DNA from: Hofstenia miamia | Lineage: Eukaryota; Xenacoelomorpha; Acoela | NCBI GenBank assembly: GCA_004352715.1 | Contig: SCFE01000001.1 | Span: forward strand, 656,971-720,970 | DNA: 64,000 bases | Direction: 5' to 3' | Shown: piece by piece, positions 1 through 10,516 of the stretch | Layout of the letters: every line of letters starts with the position of its first letter | How positions within the stretch are numbered: position 1 is the stretch's first letter | Translations under genes and position numbers: made by a program | The notes under the pieces: generated by a model | What the model was told of the DNA's origin: nothing | Databases searched by the model: none | What the model saw: the letters and a program-made list of their open reading frames with translations, nothing else

Positions 1-42
1 ATAGGGGATTATCTATTGCTATTTTACTGGACACCGGTTCAC

Positions 43-131
43 TTCATATCTATGATCAGAGTTCTACGTAGTTGATATTGCTGGTATTTCATATCTATGA
101 TCTTCATATTTAGGTATTTATATCTATGATC
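43..131. repeat. Three copies of a 15-bp motif
   Basis: The motif TTCATATCTATGATC occurs at 43-57 and 88-102, and as the variant TTTATATCTATGATC at 117-131. Short words such as GGTATTTA and GGACAC recur between and after the copies. This looks like a small, irregular direct-repeat block just upstream of the mariner remnant, possibly part of that element's decayed 5' region. Confidence 0.6.
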
Positions 132-174
132 GGTATTTAGGTAAACAGGACACTTCATAAGTCTGACTTGTAAT

Positions 175-438
175 TTGATACATAATTTATACAACTTGAT
201 TACTGTGACAATGGCTGAACGAATTAAACCAGAACTAGTAAATTTTTTCACTTCTGTTCTAACAAAGAATGACTTCAGTGCTGCGGATATCCACAGATTT
301 CTAATTGTTGCTTGTGGCGAAGAATCTGTTCCTGGACAGAGAGAGATTAGACGAATTAGTAGCAAAAACAAGGGGATGAATACAGTATTTCACGAAAAGA
401 AGGTTCTGGATGGCCTAGAAGTGCCAGGAATGATATAA
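175..438 (+). pseudogene. Decayed mariner-like transposase, N-terminal helix-turn-helix part
   Basis: An open frame of about 87 codons with a natural start at the internal Met of MAERIKPELV. It then reads FFTSVLTKNDFSAADIHRFL and EIRRISSKN, which fits the order of a mariner N-terminal DNA-binding domain (helix, then the T/S-x-x-D/E-I-H-x-x-L helix, then an R-W/R-I turn). No DDE catalytic region follows. The frame stops and within 60-90 bp a mariner-like terminus is reached (500-524), so this would be an internally deleted, dead copy. The minus-strand frame at 39-371 is its shadow. Family assignment rests on motif resemblance only and could be wrong. Confidence 0.35.
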
Positions 439-499
439 ATATCAATATGGTTTCTTTACTGATTGATGAAGTTACAGAGCTATGGCGGCAATGCTACCA

Positions 500-526
500 A
501 ACGGACATTTTTTTTGAGTCACCCTA
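500..526 (-). repeat. Probable mariner terminal inverted repeat (right end)
   Basis: Read on the minus strand the end is GGGTGACTCAAAAAAAA, a form common at mariner ends, and it abuts a TA step at 525-526 inside a short TATATA run. The partner left end was not found and may lie before the window. It probably closes the element whose N-terminal coding remnant is at 175-438. Confidence 0.4.
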
Positions 527-779
527 TATATATATATGGGGTTCGTTAAATAATGCCTCGCACTAGCTAAGAAGGAAACATGATAATTCAATGAAAGCAA
601 GCGCTTTTGAAACTTGATCCTTGGTTTGTTCAAGTGCATAAATTAATGTGATTGCGTGTAGTATACGTTTTATTTTTGTCACCTACTGATACAGTGGAAT
701 ACAGAATTGTTTTAAAATTCTATGTCGAATAGAGACATAAAAAAGAGAAACCTCCTTGGGAGATGATAACCGGCACTTC

Positions 780-1190
780 ACATCGAAAACAAATTATTCT
801 TTCATGATTTTAAAAAAATGGTGGAGGGATTGATTCACTTAGATTTCTTGCCTAATTCAATTGTCAATACTTTTCCAAATTGGTTGTAAAATACCACAAA
901 AAGAAACAGAAATAAAAAATATTCCACTTTGGCTCCTTGTTGATAATGCCCCTATCCATGCAAATAATGTTGCATAATGTTCAACAGAAATGAGTGGTTT
1001 TACAATTCTGCAATGTCCATTTCACTGCAGGGATCTAGCTCCAACCGATTACTTTGTATTCAAGTACTTGAAGAAAGCTTCGTTGGACATCATTTTAAGA
1101 ATTCACATTCAATTTGCTCAAAAGCTTTCTGGCAAATTTTTCATTGATGCATTTCAAAAAATTGCCAATGTTATTTATACTGAAAAATAA
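780..1190 (+). pseudogene. Dead mariner transposase, catalytic C-terminal half (D34D)
   Basis: Mariner superfamily transposases cut and paste DNA at TA sites using a D,D34D catalytic triad. One frame from about 880 to 1190 reads PLWLLVDNAPIHANNVA, one in-frame stop (TAA, 973-975), then GFTILQCPFHCRDLAPTDYF and VFKYLKK. The second and third catalytic aspartates (DNAP and PTDY) are separated by exactly 34 codons counting the stop, which matches mariner. In a different frame upstream, GLIHLDFLP resembles the mariner block G-I-x-H-x-E-F-L-P, so at least one frameshift is present. The frame ends at a normal mariner-like C-terminus. The first catalytic Asp and the DNA-binding domain are not recognisable. 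Inactive by inspection. Confidence 0.75.
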
Positions 1191-1301
1191 TTACAGATGG
1201 TTTTCGGACTAGTATGTAATGCAGTTCAATATAAGTTGTTTTAGATTTTGTGTTTTGCTTCTTTTTTTATTAGTCCACTGTATTATGGAACAAACTAAGT
1301 G

Positions 1302-1339
<38 letters not shown>

Positions 1340-1345
1340 ATATAT
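1302..1345. repeat. (AT)n microsatellite
   Basis: About 44 bp of AT dinucleotides with one TA-phase break near 1329, about 110 bp downstream of the mariner remnant stop. Confidence 0.95.
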
Positions 1346-1399
1346 TAATGTCAATAATCGCATTGACTTTTATATTATCAAATGTATGTTTTTTCATAG

Positions 1400-2459
1400 T
1401 AATTTAAAGTGCATTTCTTTGAAATATTCTTTTGTTTAATATTTATTTATATATGGTAATTGGATTGATTATAAAATATTTGTTTTTATAGTTGAGGACA
1501 TTTCTTAAATTTAATAAAATTCAATATTTTCGGTTATTGAAATCTTGATTAAATTTACAAAGAATACATTTTGAAAACAGTTTGTTGCAAATAGAAAGCT
1601 TACTTAATGCTAAGTTCTATGCGTTTTTCAAAGAAGGTTTCTTAAATGCGTTAGCGAAACTTTTAAACTTTTGAGACGTTTCAGCTTTGAGAACAACAAG
1701 TGTTGAAGTATAATATAATTATACAAAATAAAAAATTACACTTTTATTTATATTACAGGCGATGAAATAATGGAAACTGAAGTATTCTTTGAAACTTTAA
1801 AAACTGTAAATCTATAGAAGGTCGTAAATAGCACAATAATAAACATGTATTGTTTATAAGCTCAAAACTGCATTTAGCTATAGAACAAACAGAATCACTT
1901 TTTGAAGGCCAACCAAATGCTCTTCACGAATATTGATATTCATTAATGAACTGTTCACAGGTTTTAAACCCGTTGACTCTTATGCTCTAGTTTATTGATT
2001 CGCTTACCATTGCTCTATAAATAGAAGAATTTTCGATTTGTTAAATTGACAAATATGTTGAACGTGAAGGTGTCATTTATTATTTAAGCGGAATTCTTGC
2101 TATAATATCAACCTGTTGCTCGCTTTCTTACGATTGTAGTGAGAATTGTCATTAATCTCTACATTTTTAATGAACACGGTGTAGGGATAAATTCCTTACA
2201 AAGATAACAAATTTCTGCATGTTAATGAGCGGCAATGTCCCATTTTACACTTCATTGTTTATTCTAATTTATTAGTCTATTAAATTAACATACATGGGCC
2301 AATCCAGGAATTTCTAAAGACGTGACTAAACAAAATTTTTAAGTTAAGGGTAAGTGCTTTTATTGCATTTTTAGAGAACAAACATTTTGAAAACCAAATT
2401 ACAAAAAACAGAAAATATATAAATATATGAGTATAGAACAAATTAAAATCAGGTGGCAT
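1400..2459. other. AT-rich non-coding stretch
   Basis: No recognisable gene, terminus or repeat. Stop codons are frequent in all frames. Confidence 0.5.
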
Positions 2460-3420
2460 TAAAATGTCTTCTTGGCTTAGGCCTCATACACTTCTCGACA
2501 ATTCGCCGATGACAGCAAGCACCGAACGCCTTGCTACTGTTATTCGCAGCTAACTATTAAGTCGTTTTGAGAAACTGAACGTCCTCTCATCTTCAGATGA
2601 ATTATAAGTAAGGCGACCCAATTTTGACCTTAGGGTAAAAGCTGGCTATTAAAGAAAAATCCATTTTATTGATCACTATTTTCCAGCACAGTGGTTAAAG
2701 TGGAAGATAAAGTATTTCCACAAGTTTTCAGGCAGAAATTTGTGATTTTCTTTCATGAACAATGTAGCGATGCCCAGTTGTAATTTTGCAAATATGACTG
2801 GACTGTTATCTGGAATATAATCCCCAAATGCACATCAAAATTTTTTGAAGTCAAAGGACTGCAAATCGTTGGATGCTTGGATCATAGAATATTTGCAGGA
2901 TTCTACTTTGTCAATTAATTCCAAGAGACTACTATCACAACCGGTAATCTCTAGTAATTCCATGTTAGGATACTTGCAGTCATTTTTTCCCATTCATCGA
3001 CTATCAGGAAGACTTCTTTATTATTCAGAACATCTATAACACAAATTTTCTTTGTTCTCTGCAATTTGTTCTACCATTGCACTGGGTGATTGTCTCAATG
3101 GGCAATGGTCATTTCAAATCCAGGCATGACAGAGTGTTTCATATTTTTCAATGGTATTTTGGCTGTCAAAAATGACTTCTACTTCTGTCTTTTGAGCAGT
3201 CTTTGTCCAGAAGAACAATAAAATTTGCTGTCTTGATGAACCTTGCTGTGAACTCGTATCAAAATGTCGCTTGTGGGTTCATATGGGTTTCCATTAAAAA
3301 TTCATTTCGTGACGGACTGATTCATTGCACAAGGACATTTTGTAAAACTATTAACGCTAATGCTGAAAACAGAAGCCTATATTTTCAAAACAAGACTTTT
3401 GCAATAGCACAGCGGTCATT
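2460..3420 (-). pseudogene. Unrecognised, multiply broken coding remnant
   Basis: Reading the minus strand from about 3420 down to 2460 gives a chain of protein-like segments in shifting frames: YEFTARFIKTANFIVLLDKD, then TEVEVIFDSQNTIEKYETLC, SAMVEQIAENKENLCYRC, then NMELLEITGCDSSLLELIDK followed by VESCKYSMIQASNDLQSFDF, then AKLQLGIATLFMKENHKFLP, and finally SSEDERTFSFSKRL. Several in-frame stops and at least two frameshifts separate them. The last segment has an E-R-T-F-S core like the C-terminal dimerisation region of hAT transposases, which would make the whole a hAT relic, but the other segments were not matched to any family I know. Transposon origin is an inference from decay and context. 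The plus-strand frames at 2845-3039 and 3203-3499 are shadows of it. Confidence 0.4.
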
Positions 3421-3597
3421 GGTTCTCCTACCATGTTACGCCATCTACGAGCCGCCACTGGTATTGTGCGTATTTCTTAGAAAAATATGGAATCGGTGAG
3501 AAAAACAGCAAACAATTTCTGAGAAATAATCGATTTCTAAGAAATAATTGTACACATTTGAATTATTTCATAAATTTTAAATTTTGAGTCTATTTTT

Positions 3598-3660
3598 AAA
3601 AAGTGTTCATCTTGAATATATTTTGACCATATCATCCTTATTGATTTTTGGGTCTTCCCA
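3598..3660 (+). repeat. Diverged direct repeat, copy 1
   Basis: Shares the pattern AAAGTGTT...TTGAAT.TATTTTGACC...TTATTGA.TTTTGGGTC with 3951-4010. The two copies are about 350 bp apart and differ at roughly one base in five, so the duplication is old. No coding frame is apparent. Confidence 0.6.
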
Positions 3661-3950
3661 GATATTGCCATTTCTCCAAAATCAAAGAGAATGCATATTT
3701 TAGCTTTTAGATACATAGGAATGCTTATTAACGTGAATAAAACTTTTCAACTAACATTTTTCAAAACAAACAGTAATTTTATGTAACCCAAGAGGTGTCG
3801 CTAAGCATGCCATACTTAAAACCAAATTTCAAATGTAATCCGATTATTCGCATACTGATCTCTATACAAACCAATTTACATACTAAGGTTAATGTCTTGA
3901 GCTTACCAATTTGAGAAATCATGCGTAGAACATAAAGTATTTTAATTTTG

Positions 3951-4010
3951 AAAAGTGTTAATTTTGAATTTATTTTGACCCTATTGAACTTATTGACTTT
4001 TGGGTCGCCC
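3951..4010 (+). repeat. Diverged direct repeat, copy 2
   Basis: Second copy of the unit at 3598-3660, ending in TGACTTTTGGGTCGCCC where copy 1 has TGATTTTTGGGTCTTCC. Both copies may be ends or internal repeats of one decayed non-autonomous transposon occupying about 3590-4010. Confidence 0.6.
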
Positions 4011-4054
4011 TAATTATAAGATTTCACTGCGGCGTGATAAACTAATACACCAAT

Positions 4055-4652
4055 GTTAACACTCATAATTAACCCATCCAATAGAAGATCTTGCATCCCA
4101 ATTGCCATCGGTGAATCTCCAAATAGGGCCTATGTTCCTTGCGAAGAAAAGGTGGCCCCATGTATCTTTTATTTTATCACATAAGGCTCTTAAATGAATC
4201 TCGTCTTTATTTCAGGTATTATTCTAACCAGTTTTACGTGTGCCATTTTTGATACGATAAAGAATGTATTGATTTCACAATTCATGATGTCATGCAATGG
4301 TAGAACCCCTACTCTTTTCTAGTGTTCAATAGGTGTTGCAGCAGGTATATTATTTGGTAGCGTTTGCCTTTGCCATCATCTTGGTATTGCTGGTGGTATG
4401 TAAATTTTTCAGACAACTCCATATATTATTAAATCGTGAGTTTTTACTTCTTCTCAAAAATGAACATGATTCATGAACATGATCAACATGCTTCCATGCA
4501 AAGTACACATCAACTAGTCTGCCATGAAGTTTTGAAAAAACTAGTTTCGTCTGTGCAAATGTTAGTATGATAAGAAATCCGAAATTCATAAATATTGCGC
4601 ATGGTCGTTGAGCTTTCGCTCTAATTTCTGCGTCCCAATATTTCCGTTTCAT
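4055..4652 (-). pseudogene. Unrecognised coding remnant, frameshifted
   Basis: Three consecutive minus-strand segments are open and protein-like. 4652-4350 is a 100-codon frame beginning MKRKYWDAEIRAKAQRPC. About 4335-4195 reads RVGVLPLHDIMNCEINTFF then IVSKMAHVKLVRIIPEIKT. About 4215-4060 reads KIKDTWGHLFFARNIGPIWR then FTDGNWDARSSIGWVNYEC and a stop. Frame changes occur between them, so it is not a working gene, unless short introns are hidden in the junctions. I do not recognise the family. Confidence 0.35.
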
Positions 4653-4821
4653 TTGCTAACGCAATTTTTTTCTAATTAAATGAAATGCAAACTGGCTAGT
4701 GCGTTGCTCAGATATGGACTCACCAATGCCTACCCTTTTTGGTATGTTTCAAAAAAATGACTCATGTTTGCGGGGGTGCAGAAATGGAAAACTGGCCACT
4801 GGACACACCAATAGACTTGTG

Positions 4822-6618
4822 CAGAGGCGGATCTAGAAATTTCTGATGGGAGTACTGTAGATCTTAAACTCGATTTTTGCATATTTGTCATTGAAGATAA
4901 GATTTAATTTTGATTCTTCATGCATTTCTCAATTTTATGGGTCTTGATGATGCTCTAGATTGAACTTTCATCTATTAAGTTTGAGTTTCTTCGAATTTGT
5001 ATAATGTATCAAATTTTGTATTAATATATAGATACACCAATTTCTGGTCCCTTACTAAATTTTAATGTGTTAATATTATGCATTATTAATCAAACAGAAT
5101 ATTGAATGGCGATATTGCATCCATATGCTAGTTTAACAAGTGTAACATAAAATCGAATAATAAATCACAATTGTCCCAGTCTCATGTGAAATTGAAAAGT
5201 TGGTCTCCATCTCGGTCTCGTACTAATCCTATCTCCTGTTGTTTTTGTTATCCTCGGTTACCACTAGTCTCGCGGGTCCAGTTTCGGAATCAGTAAAATG
5301 AGCCAATTTCCTCAGGACTCTGCCACCATAATTATTTTGTGAAATCTGAATAGAAAAAGACATTAATGAATAATTTAAGATTATTAAAGTAGAAATAAAG
5401 TTGCATTGTTACAGGCTTGGGACAGAAAATTCTACCTTGTAAAACAAACATTAAAATGAGGGAAATTGTGAATAACTAATAACACTAAAATTTTATTTAA
5501 AATGAGTAATTGAACAATTTATGCAAAATAGTGTTTAAAATTTCAGAAATTTTTAAAAACTTGGTAGAAAAACTTTAAATTCAAATATTTATGAAATTCA
5601 GTATTTTTGTGCATACATTTTGAACATCATTTGCAATATGTGATACAGTTAATTAAGTTAATGCTGAAGAAAATGTTAGCAGTTAAGGGGGGACTTCAGA
5701 AGTCCCATTTGACTAGATCCCAGTTTTCATTCAGAATATTGACATACTTTTCCCTGTTCATTGTTAACACAGTTCTCAAGAAACGTCAATGAATAAAAAC
5801 AATGATGACAAAAGACATCACAGTGTCATGGTGGTTTGATGATGATTGATTGCTGCTGAGGTGCGTAGTAGGCTTGAATCTTAATGATCCTACAGGACAT
5901 CAAGCAAATGCCTTGGGTGTGCAGAACATCTGAAATTTTATGTCACTAATGTAATTATTAGTTATAAATTGACCAGTGTACAAATTGTGTTGACTTCATT
6001 AAGTGCTGATCGAAATCAAAATCAGCGATGTGCCCAGCTAAAAACATCTGGGGGTACTAAAATAGCGCATATGTATTTTTTTGGATTCGGTCTTTTTTAA
6101 AAGTGAGGATTTTTTAAATTTCTCCTAAATGGTAACTAAGCTCTGTACTTTTTTAGTAGAAACCTGTGATATTTTTGAGAAAAGTAGGAAGACAAGCCCC
6201 CAGCCATCCCGCCGTGAACACATCATTGAACAACAATGTTTCTATATTTACATTTATGTATGCTGTGGTAGCAGTTGACAACTTTTATAATACATTGAAT
6301 ACCAAATTTTAGTCGATTTTAGATGAAATGCATAATATTGGATTGGCCAATATATTTGATACATTCTTATGAATTTGTAGAATTATTTGATGAGAAATTG
6401 GAAAGGATTGGTAAATTTCTGCAAAATTTGCAAAAAATGCCAAACTTTTGGATCGATTTGCAACTGAAATGTAAAAATTTGGGACTAATTTGGAATTTTC
6501 GAATTTTCCAACATTTTTACTAAGGTTGCACATATTAACCTAATAGCTCACACTCCATTTTGCTTCCTCATGGGGGGGGACTGCAGGCTCCCATAGTCCT
6601 CCCTTAAATCCGCCACTG
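4822..6618. mobile_element. hAT-type DNA transposon, complete ends, non-autonomous
   Basis: The left end begins CAGAGGCGGATCTAG at 4822. The right end read inward is CAGTGGCGGATTTAA, ending at 6618, giving inverted repeats of about 14 bp with two mismatches. Immediately outside, GACTTGTG is present at 4814-4821 and again at 6619-6626, a perfect 8-bp target site duplication. CAG ends plus an 8-bp duplication are the hallmark of the hAT superfamily. GGGAG-rich sequence follows the TIR at both ends. No hAT transposase was recognised inside the 1797 bp, so it is a non-autonomous copy mobilised in trans. A small Tc1-like remnant may sit inside (5697-5790). The clean duplication suggests a comparatively recent insertion. 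Confidence 0.85.
5697..5790 (-). pseudogene. Possible Tc1-like transposase scrap inside the hAT element
   Basis: The minus strand reads RTVLTMNREKYVNILNEN. This resembles the Tc1-family block G-T-x-N-x-x-x-Y-x-x-I-L-x-x-N that follows the first catalytic region. The flanking sequence is out of frame and not convincing. If real, it is either a nested older insertion or filler captured by the hAT element. It is short enough to be chance. Confidence 0.25.
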
Positions 6619-6626
6619 GACTTGTG

Positions 6627-7674
6627 AATGAATTATCCTTTTTGAGTATATATTTTATGTTTTACATTTATTTTAGATTCTTTACCAGCCTTGATATGAT
6701 AACACCGCAGTGAAACTTGAGCAATTGGAAGGGAGGGCGAACAGTCACCCTCTTGATCGACCAGGGATATGTAAAAGTGCCACAATGCTACGTTGGTACA
6801 AACCATGTTCTGCTATTTTCCTTGTATACATTAATAATGGATATGAAATATTGTTGGAATTGGGCTCAGTCCAAATCCAGCCCAATACAATTTCCGCCTG
6901 ATCCTTTCGTCGCACTTTGAAAACATTAATAACTTACCTTAAAGCCAACCAGCTTACTATCTATTATTTGCAATATTGATATTGTGTTTTGTGTATTTTA
7001 TAAAGGCCTACTAGCACTAAGTAGTGAATTTAATAGGGTATTATAAATTAAATCATTTCAAGAATCGGAACCAAACCTGGTCCAACCTTGCCTGGTAAAT
7101 GCTCAGCCTTGAGCTAATTGCAGCTCTGATAGTCCCAGATAGAACAATTTCATCGTTACGACGTCGGTTTGACGTCGTAGTAGCGTAAATGTGTCGTTCA
7201 ATAAATATGTGTATCGTTTTCGTGTCGATATTTTGGCGTAAATTGTACAAAGTTTGCAAAGTATTTATTGCTAGAATTTTATTGTCTTAAAGTATTTCGC
7301 AACTTACAATTATCCATTTAGCACTGTAATCTCAAATATAACACAGTTATCCCAAATGAAATGTGTTTTCTACAATAGCATTTATTATAATAACTGCAAA
7401 TGTAATTAATGCTTTTGTACAAATCAATCTATATAATTTTTAAGAAATTGTAGAAGAATTTTCGCATGTTAGTTGAAAGCGCATCCAAATTTCAGTGTAC
7501 AAATGGAAATCAGTTTGTTTCCTTAATAATTACATGTTCTGTGTCGTTTTAGTAGCGTTTGATGTTGCAAATAACGACGTGGAGTAGATTTGATGGCCAA
7601 CTCTGCTGAATCATCTGCTATGTTCAAAACTTGTTTTAGACACATAAAAACAGTATTTGACAAATTCTTGACTC
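6627..7674. other. AT-rich non-coding stretch
   Basis: Small frames at 6710-6920 and 7053-7259 are the size expected by chance. GACGTCGGTTTGACGTCG near 7160 repeats the GACGTCG word but nothing else supports a feature. Confidence 0.5.

Positions 7675-7723
<49 letters not shown>
7675..7723. repeat. (TTG)n microsatellite
   Basis: About 16 uninterrupted TTG units (CAA on the minus strand). No open frame extends beyond it on the minus strand, so there is no sign that it encodes a polyglutamine tract. Confidence 0.95.
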
Positions 7724-7832
7724 AAGGCGATTTCATTTGCGAATCAAGCTTTATCTATAATATTAAAGCAAATTTTTATTTCAATGTTTTTTTTTAAAAT
7801 TCGTTGAGTATAATGAGTTCTTTTTTGTACAG

Positions 7833-7885
7833 AAAGGCCTCGGCTGGCAAAATGCTTACACTCAACTGGCTGAAAGTAGATTTGG
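7833..7885 (+). other. Exon-like island
   Basis: A 53-bp segment of about 47 % GC in AT-rich surroundings. It follows a pyrimidine-rich acceptor (CTTTTTTGTACAG) and is followed by a GTAACA donor. Two of three frames are open, one reading KGLGWQNAYTQLAESRF. The island may be an exon of an unidentified plus-strand gene or a scrap of a mobile element. Confidence 0.25.
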
Positions 7886-8722
7886 GTAACACTGTGTGCT
7901 GTGGTTCAGTGAGTAACTGTGTTTATATAGTTGTCTCAAAACTTTCGTAGTTCACCATGTGTCAGTTGACTAAAATGATATAGCTTTCGCAATAAAATTT
8001 TAAATTTTGGCTTTGCATAAATAATTTTCTGTAAACATTTTTAATGTGCATAGTGGTAAATGATACAGTATTTGTGAACCTAGAAAAGAGATTTATGAAT
8101 AATATGGATTCTGTGATTAATGATTATATAAAAAATTCTCCTAAATTTTTTCATAAAATTTAACTAAGATTAAGATTTTTGCAAATAATATGAAGCAAAG
8201 ATTCATCACAACCTAAGCGTCAAAAGCTTAAACGAAAGATATTTATAGACATTCAAAATTTTATCATTCTTTTATTTTAATTCTAATAAAAGTTATCTAT
8301 TTTGTTAATAGCTCGTTCATGTAGGAGCTTAGTAAGCTGCTATTGCTTATATATTGTCTATGTTATCTGATGTATTCATAAATATATTGAACAGAAACAA
8401 AGGAAAATGAACAAAGCAATAAATAATTCTAAAGGAATATGCGTTAAATACTTTACGAATAAATTTAGGCTCATTTCATTTTCAGGCTTCACTTAACAGT
8501 TTTATAGAAAACGCAAGTTTTTGTAACTTCTCTGGTCCAATTCTATTTTGAACATCCTTGAAAACTTCATCTAAAAAACATTGAAAAATATGTTTTATAC
8601 ACTGTCTTAAACATGTTTAAGCATCCCGTAATTTTTTAGCCAAATTATGGTTATAGATTCTCCGCTTAAGATAATTTTTAAATTAAAATTGCAAAATTGA
8701 AATATATCTTTTGATTTTGCAG

Positions 8723-8968
8723 TTGTATGCAATTTTCTACATTCACATATCTTTTTTTGATCAAGTGACCAATTACTCATTATTGCCGTTGTTATCATTA
8801 ATAACTAAGAAGGTAATGTCTGCTTCAGTAAAATTCATTTTCATGTGCTCTGTAATGGGACAAGACTCAATACTGTCTGTTTTAGACATGTGTCAGTTAT
8901 ATGAAATTTATGGTGCAACGCATGTTCTTAACAATATCAATAAGGTTGAGTCGCAGTTCTGTCGATAG
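8723..8968 (+). other. Exon-like open frame
   Basis: A strong acceptor (CTTTTGATTTTGCAG) opens a frame that runs 81 codons to a stop at 8966-8968, beginning LYAIFYIHISFFDQVTNYSL and ending DMCQLYEIYGATHVLNNINK plus a short tail. A good donor (AAG, then GTAATG at 8813) inside it would instead give a 90-bp phase-0 exon. A 26-bp segment at 9140-9165, bounded by a pyrimidine-tract AG and a GTGATA donor, could be a next exon. No family is recognised and chance is a real alternative. Confidence 0.25.
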
Positions 8969-9772
8969 TAGCTTATTGACAGTGATCTCTGAGAAATACG
9001 GATTTTTTCATTCGACTAGCATTTTGTGACAAAGAAATTTAACTGTTTTTACTGGAAGCATTTTACTATTGAACTATGTGGAACATTACTCTGTCTGGGA
9101 ATCCTGCATGAAAATTAACTTCTTTTTCAAACATATAGGAATTCGAGTTCAATAGTCAATGCAGGTGATAAACAACGACAGTGCCCACGACTAGATTTAT
9201 GCATATCATTTTAATGTATCAGACGAGTTACTTGAGATATGCTGATTTGAAGTGGAAAATTTATGTTCTAAATTATAGGGCATTGAATAAACTCTCATTT
9301 TTTATGAAATTTTCTCAAAGTCTATTTAAAAATTTGGAATTTTTAGAATATTCGCATATGTATTAGTGCATTTGTTTTGAGCACATAAAAAAAATTATTT
9401 ATTTTTCGATTTTTTGGGACAAATCGCACTTGCTTATTTTGAAGTTGAAAATACAAAAAATCATGAACATATTTTACATGCATTGAATATGGGAGATACC
9501 TTCTTAATGGGTTATGTCAACTACGTCGATGTTAAATTTCGATTACATATTCTAATCAGCTGATTTAGTTATAATTGTAATATATACTTAATAATAAGTT
9601 AGCACAATTTTGTTTTTTTGGATGCCAAAATTTGCTTAAAACATTATTTAAACAAAACTAAGCAATACCAGCAGTTCGGAAAAGGTAATTTTTGCCTTCA
9701 CTAAAACATAATATAGTTACTTTAATACTTAGAAGATTGCATTTAAAAGTTGTGTGAAGGTACTTTGAGAAG

Positions 9773-9825
9773 TCCTCGATGGCGTGGCAAACGGGACTTT
9801 CCCCCAAGGACTCTATCAGTGTCAA
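9773..9825 (+). other. GC-rich exon-like island
   Basis: About 55 % GC over 53 bp, ending in a consensus donor (CAA, then GTAAGAA). All three plus frames are open, for example SSMAWQTGLSPKDSISV. The acceptor is weak. The reverse strand is also partly open (ESLGESPVCHAIEDFSKY). It may be an exon or a transposon scrap. Confidence 0.25.
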
Positions 9826-10154
9826 GTAAGAAAAGTATCAAGAGAAGCCAAGAGTAGCTCATTCACTTGTAACAGATTTATAGAAGGCCTTGAAACCTAG
9901 GATAACTAAGGGCTCCAATTGAAAAGCTATGCCCCTGGGAGACTTAATTGGCTAAAATATCTCTTCATTCTAAAACTTATGTTAGATCTTTTATAAATAT
10001 TCTTATAAGCAAACAAGGTTTCTAACTATTAGAAAGTTTTTTAATTAGGTATAGTGTTTAGCGGTGTATGTATTTTTGTAATGATCTGAATTTCAAGAAT
10101 AACAAGGAAAACATCTCTGACATTGAGTTAGTTTGATTTCCTTCTTCACACAAG

Positions 10155-10516
10155 ATGTAAATCTAGAATGATCTTCCGAGGGACAGATATTCTAATATTT
10201 ACGAAAAATCTCATTTGCTTATTGAAAAACGAATTAATAAGCAGAAGAGATTTAGGCATTGATTCGGAAACTGATTTTTATAATATTATTAATACTAACT
10301 TGTAAATGCTTATTTTCTTTGATTCTTAACCTACATTATCATAGTGAGACCTTAATTCGAACTTTCTTGATGTTATTTCATGAAAAAAGCTTTCAACAAA
10401 ACGTGTCATTGTCTGGAGACTTCAAACAAATTGTATTTTTTTCTATATTAAATTCCCGTTTTTTACCAAGCCACATCACTCTAAAAATTTTAAACATTGA
10501 AATTCCCAATGAATAA
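10155..10516 (+). other. Candidate two-exon coding end, unidentified
   Basis: Segment 1 (10155-10301) follows a strong acceptor (TTTCCTTCTTCACACAAG) and reads 48 codons, for example KNELISRRDLGIDSETDF, to a GTAAAT donor, leaving two bases. Segment 2 (10345-10516) follows another pyrimidine-rich acceptor and continues with one base of lead, so the phases fit. It reads ETLIRTFLMLFHEKSFQQNV then SLSGDFKQIVFFSILNSRFL and stops at 10514-10516. The implied intron is only 43 bp, which is short. A neighbouring frame stays open to about 10608 (IEVLLEAKILSEMGELKIF), suggesting either a frameshift or chance. Family unknown. Confidence 0.25.

Noticed and set aside
39-371. 110-codon minus-strand frame
   Set aside because: It is antisense to the mariner N-terminal remnant and to the short direct repeats, with no protein resemblance.
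6028-6210. Nested hAT element inside 4822-6618 (CAGCGATGTGCCCAGC left, CACGGCGGGATGGC right)
   Set aside because: The two ends match poorly and no 8-bp duplication is present.
6309-6533. Overlapping frames on both strands at 6309-6533
   Set aside because: Within the expected number of chance open frames, inside a non-autonomous hAT element, and no family resemblance.
7675-7723. Polyglutamine-coding (CAA)n on the minus strand
   Set aside because: No open frame extends on either side. It is a plain microsatellite.
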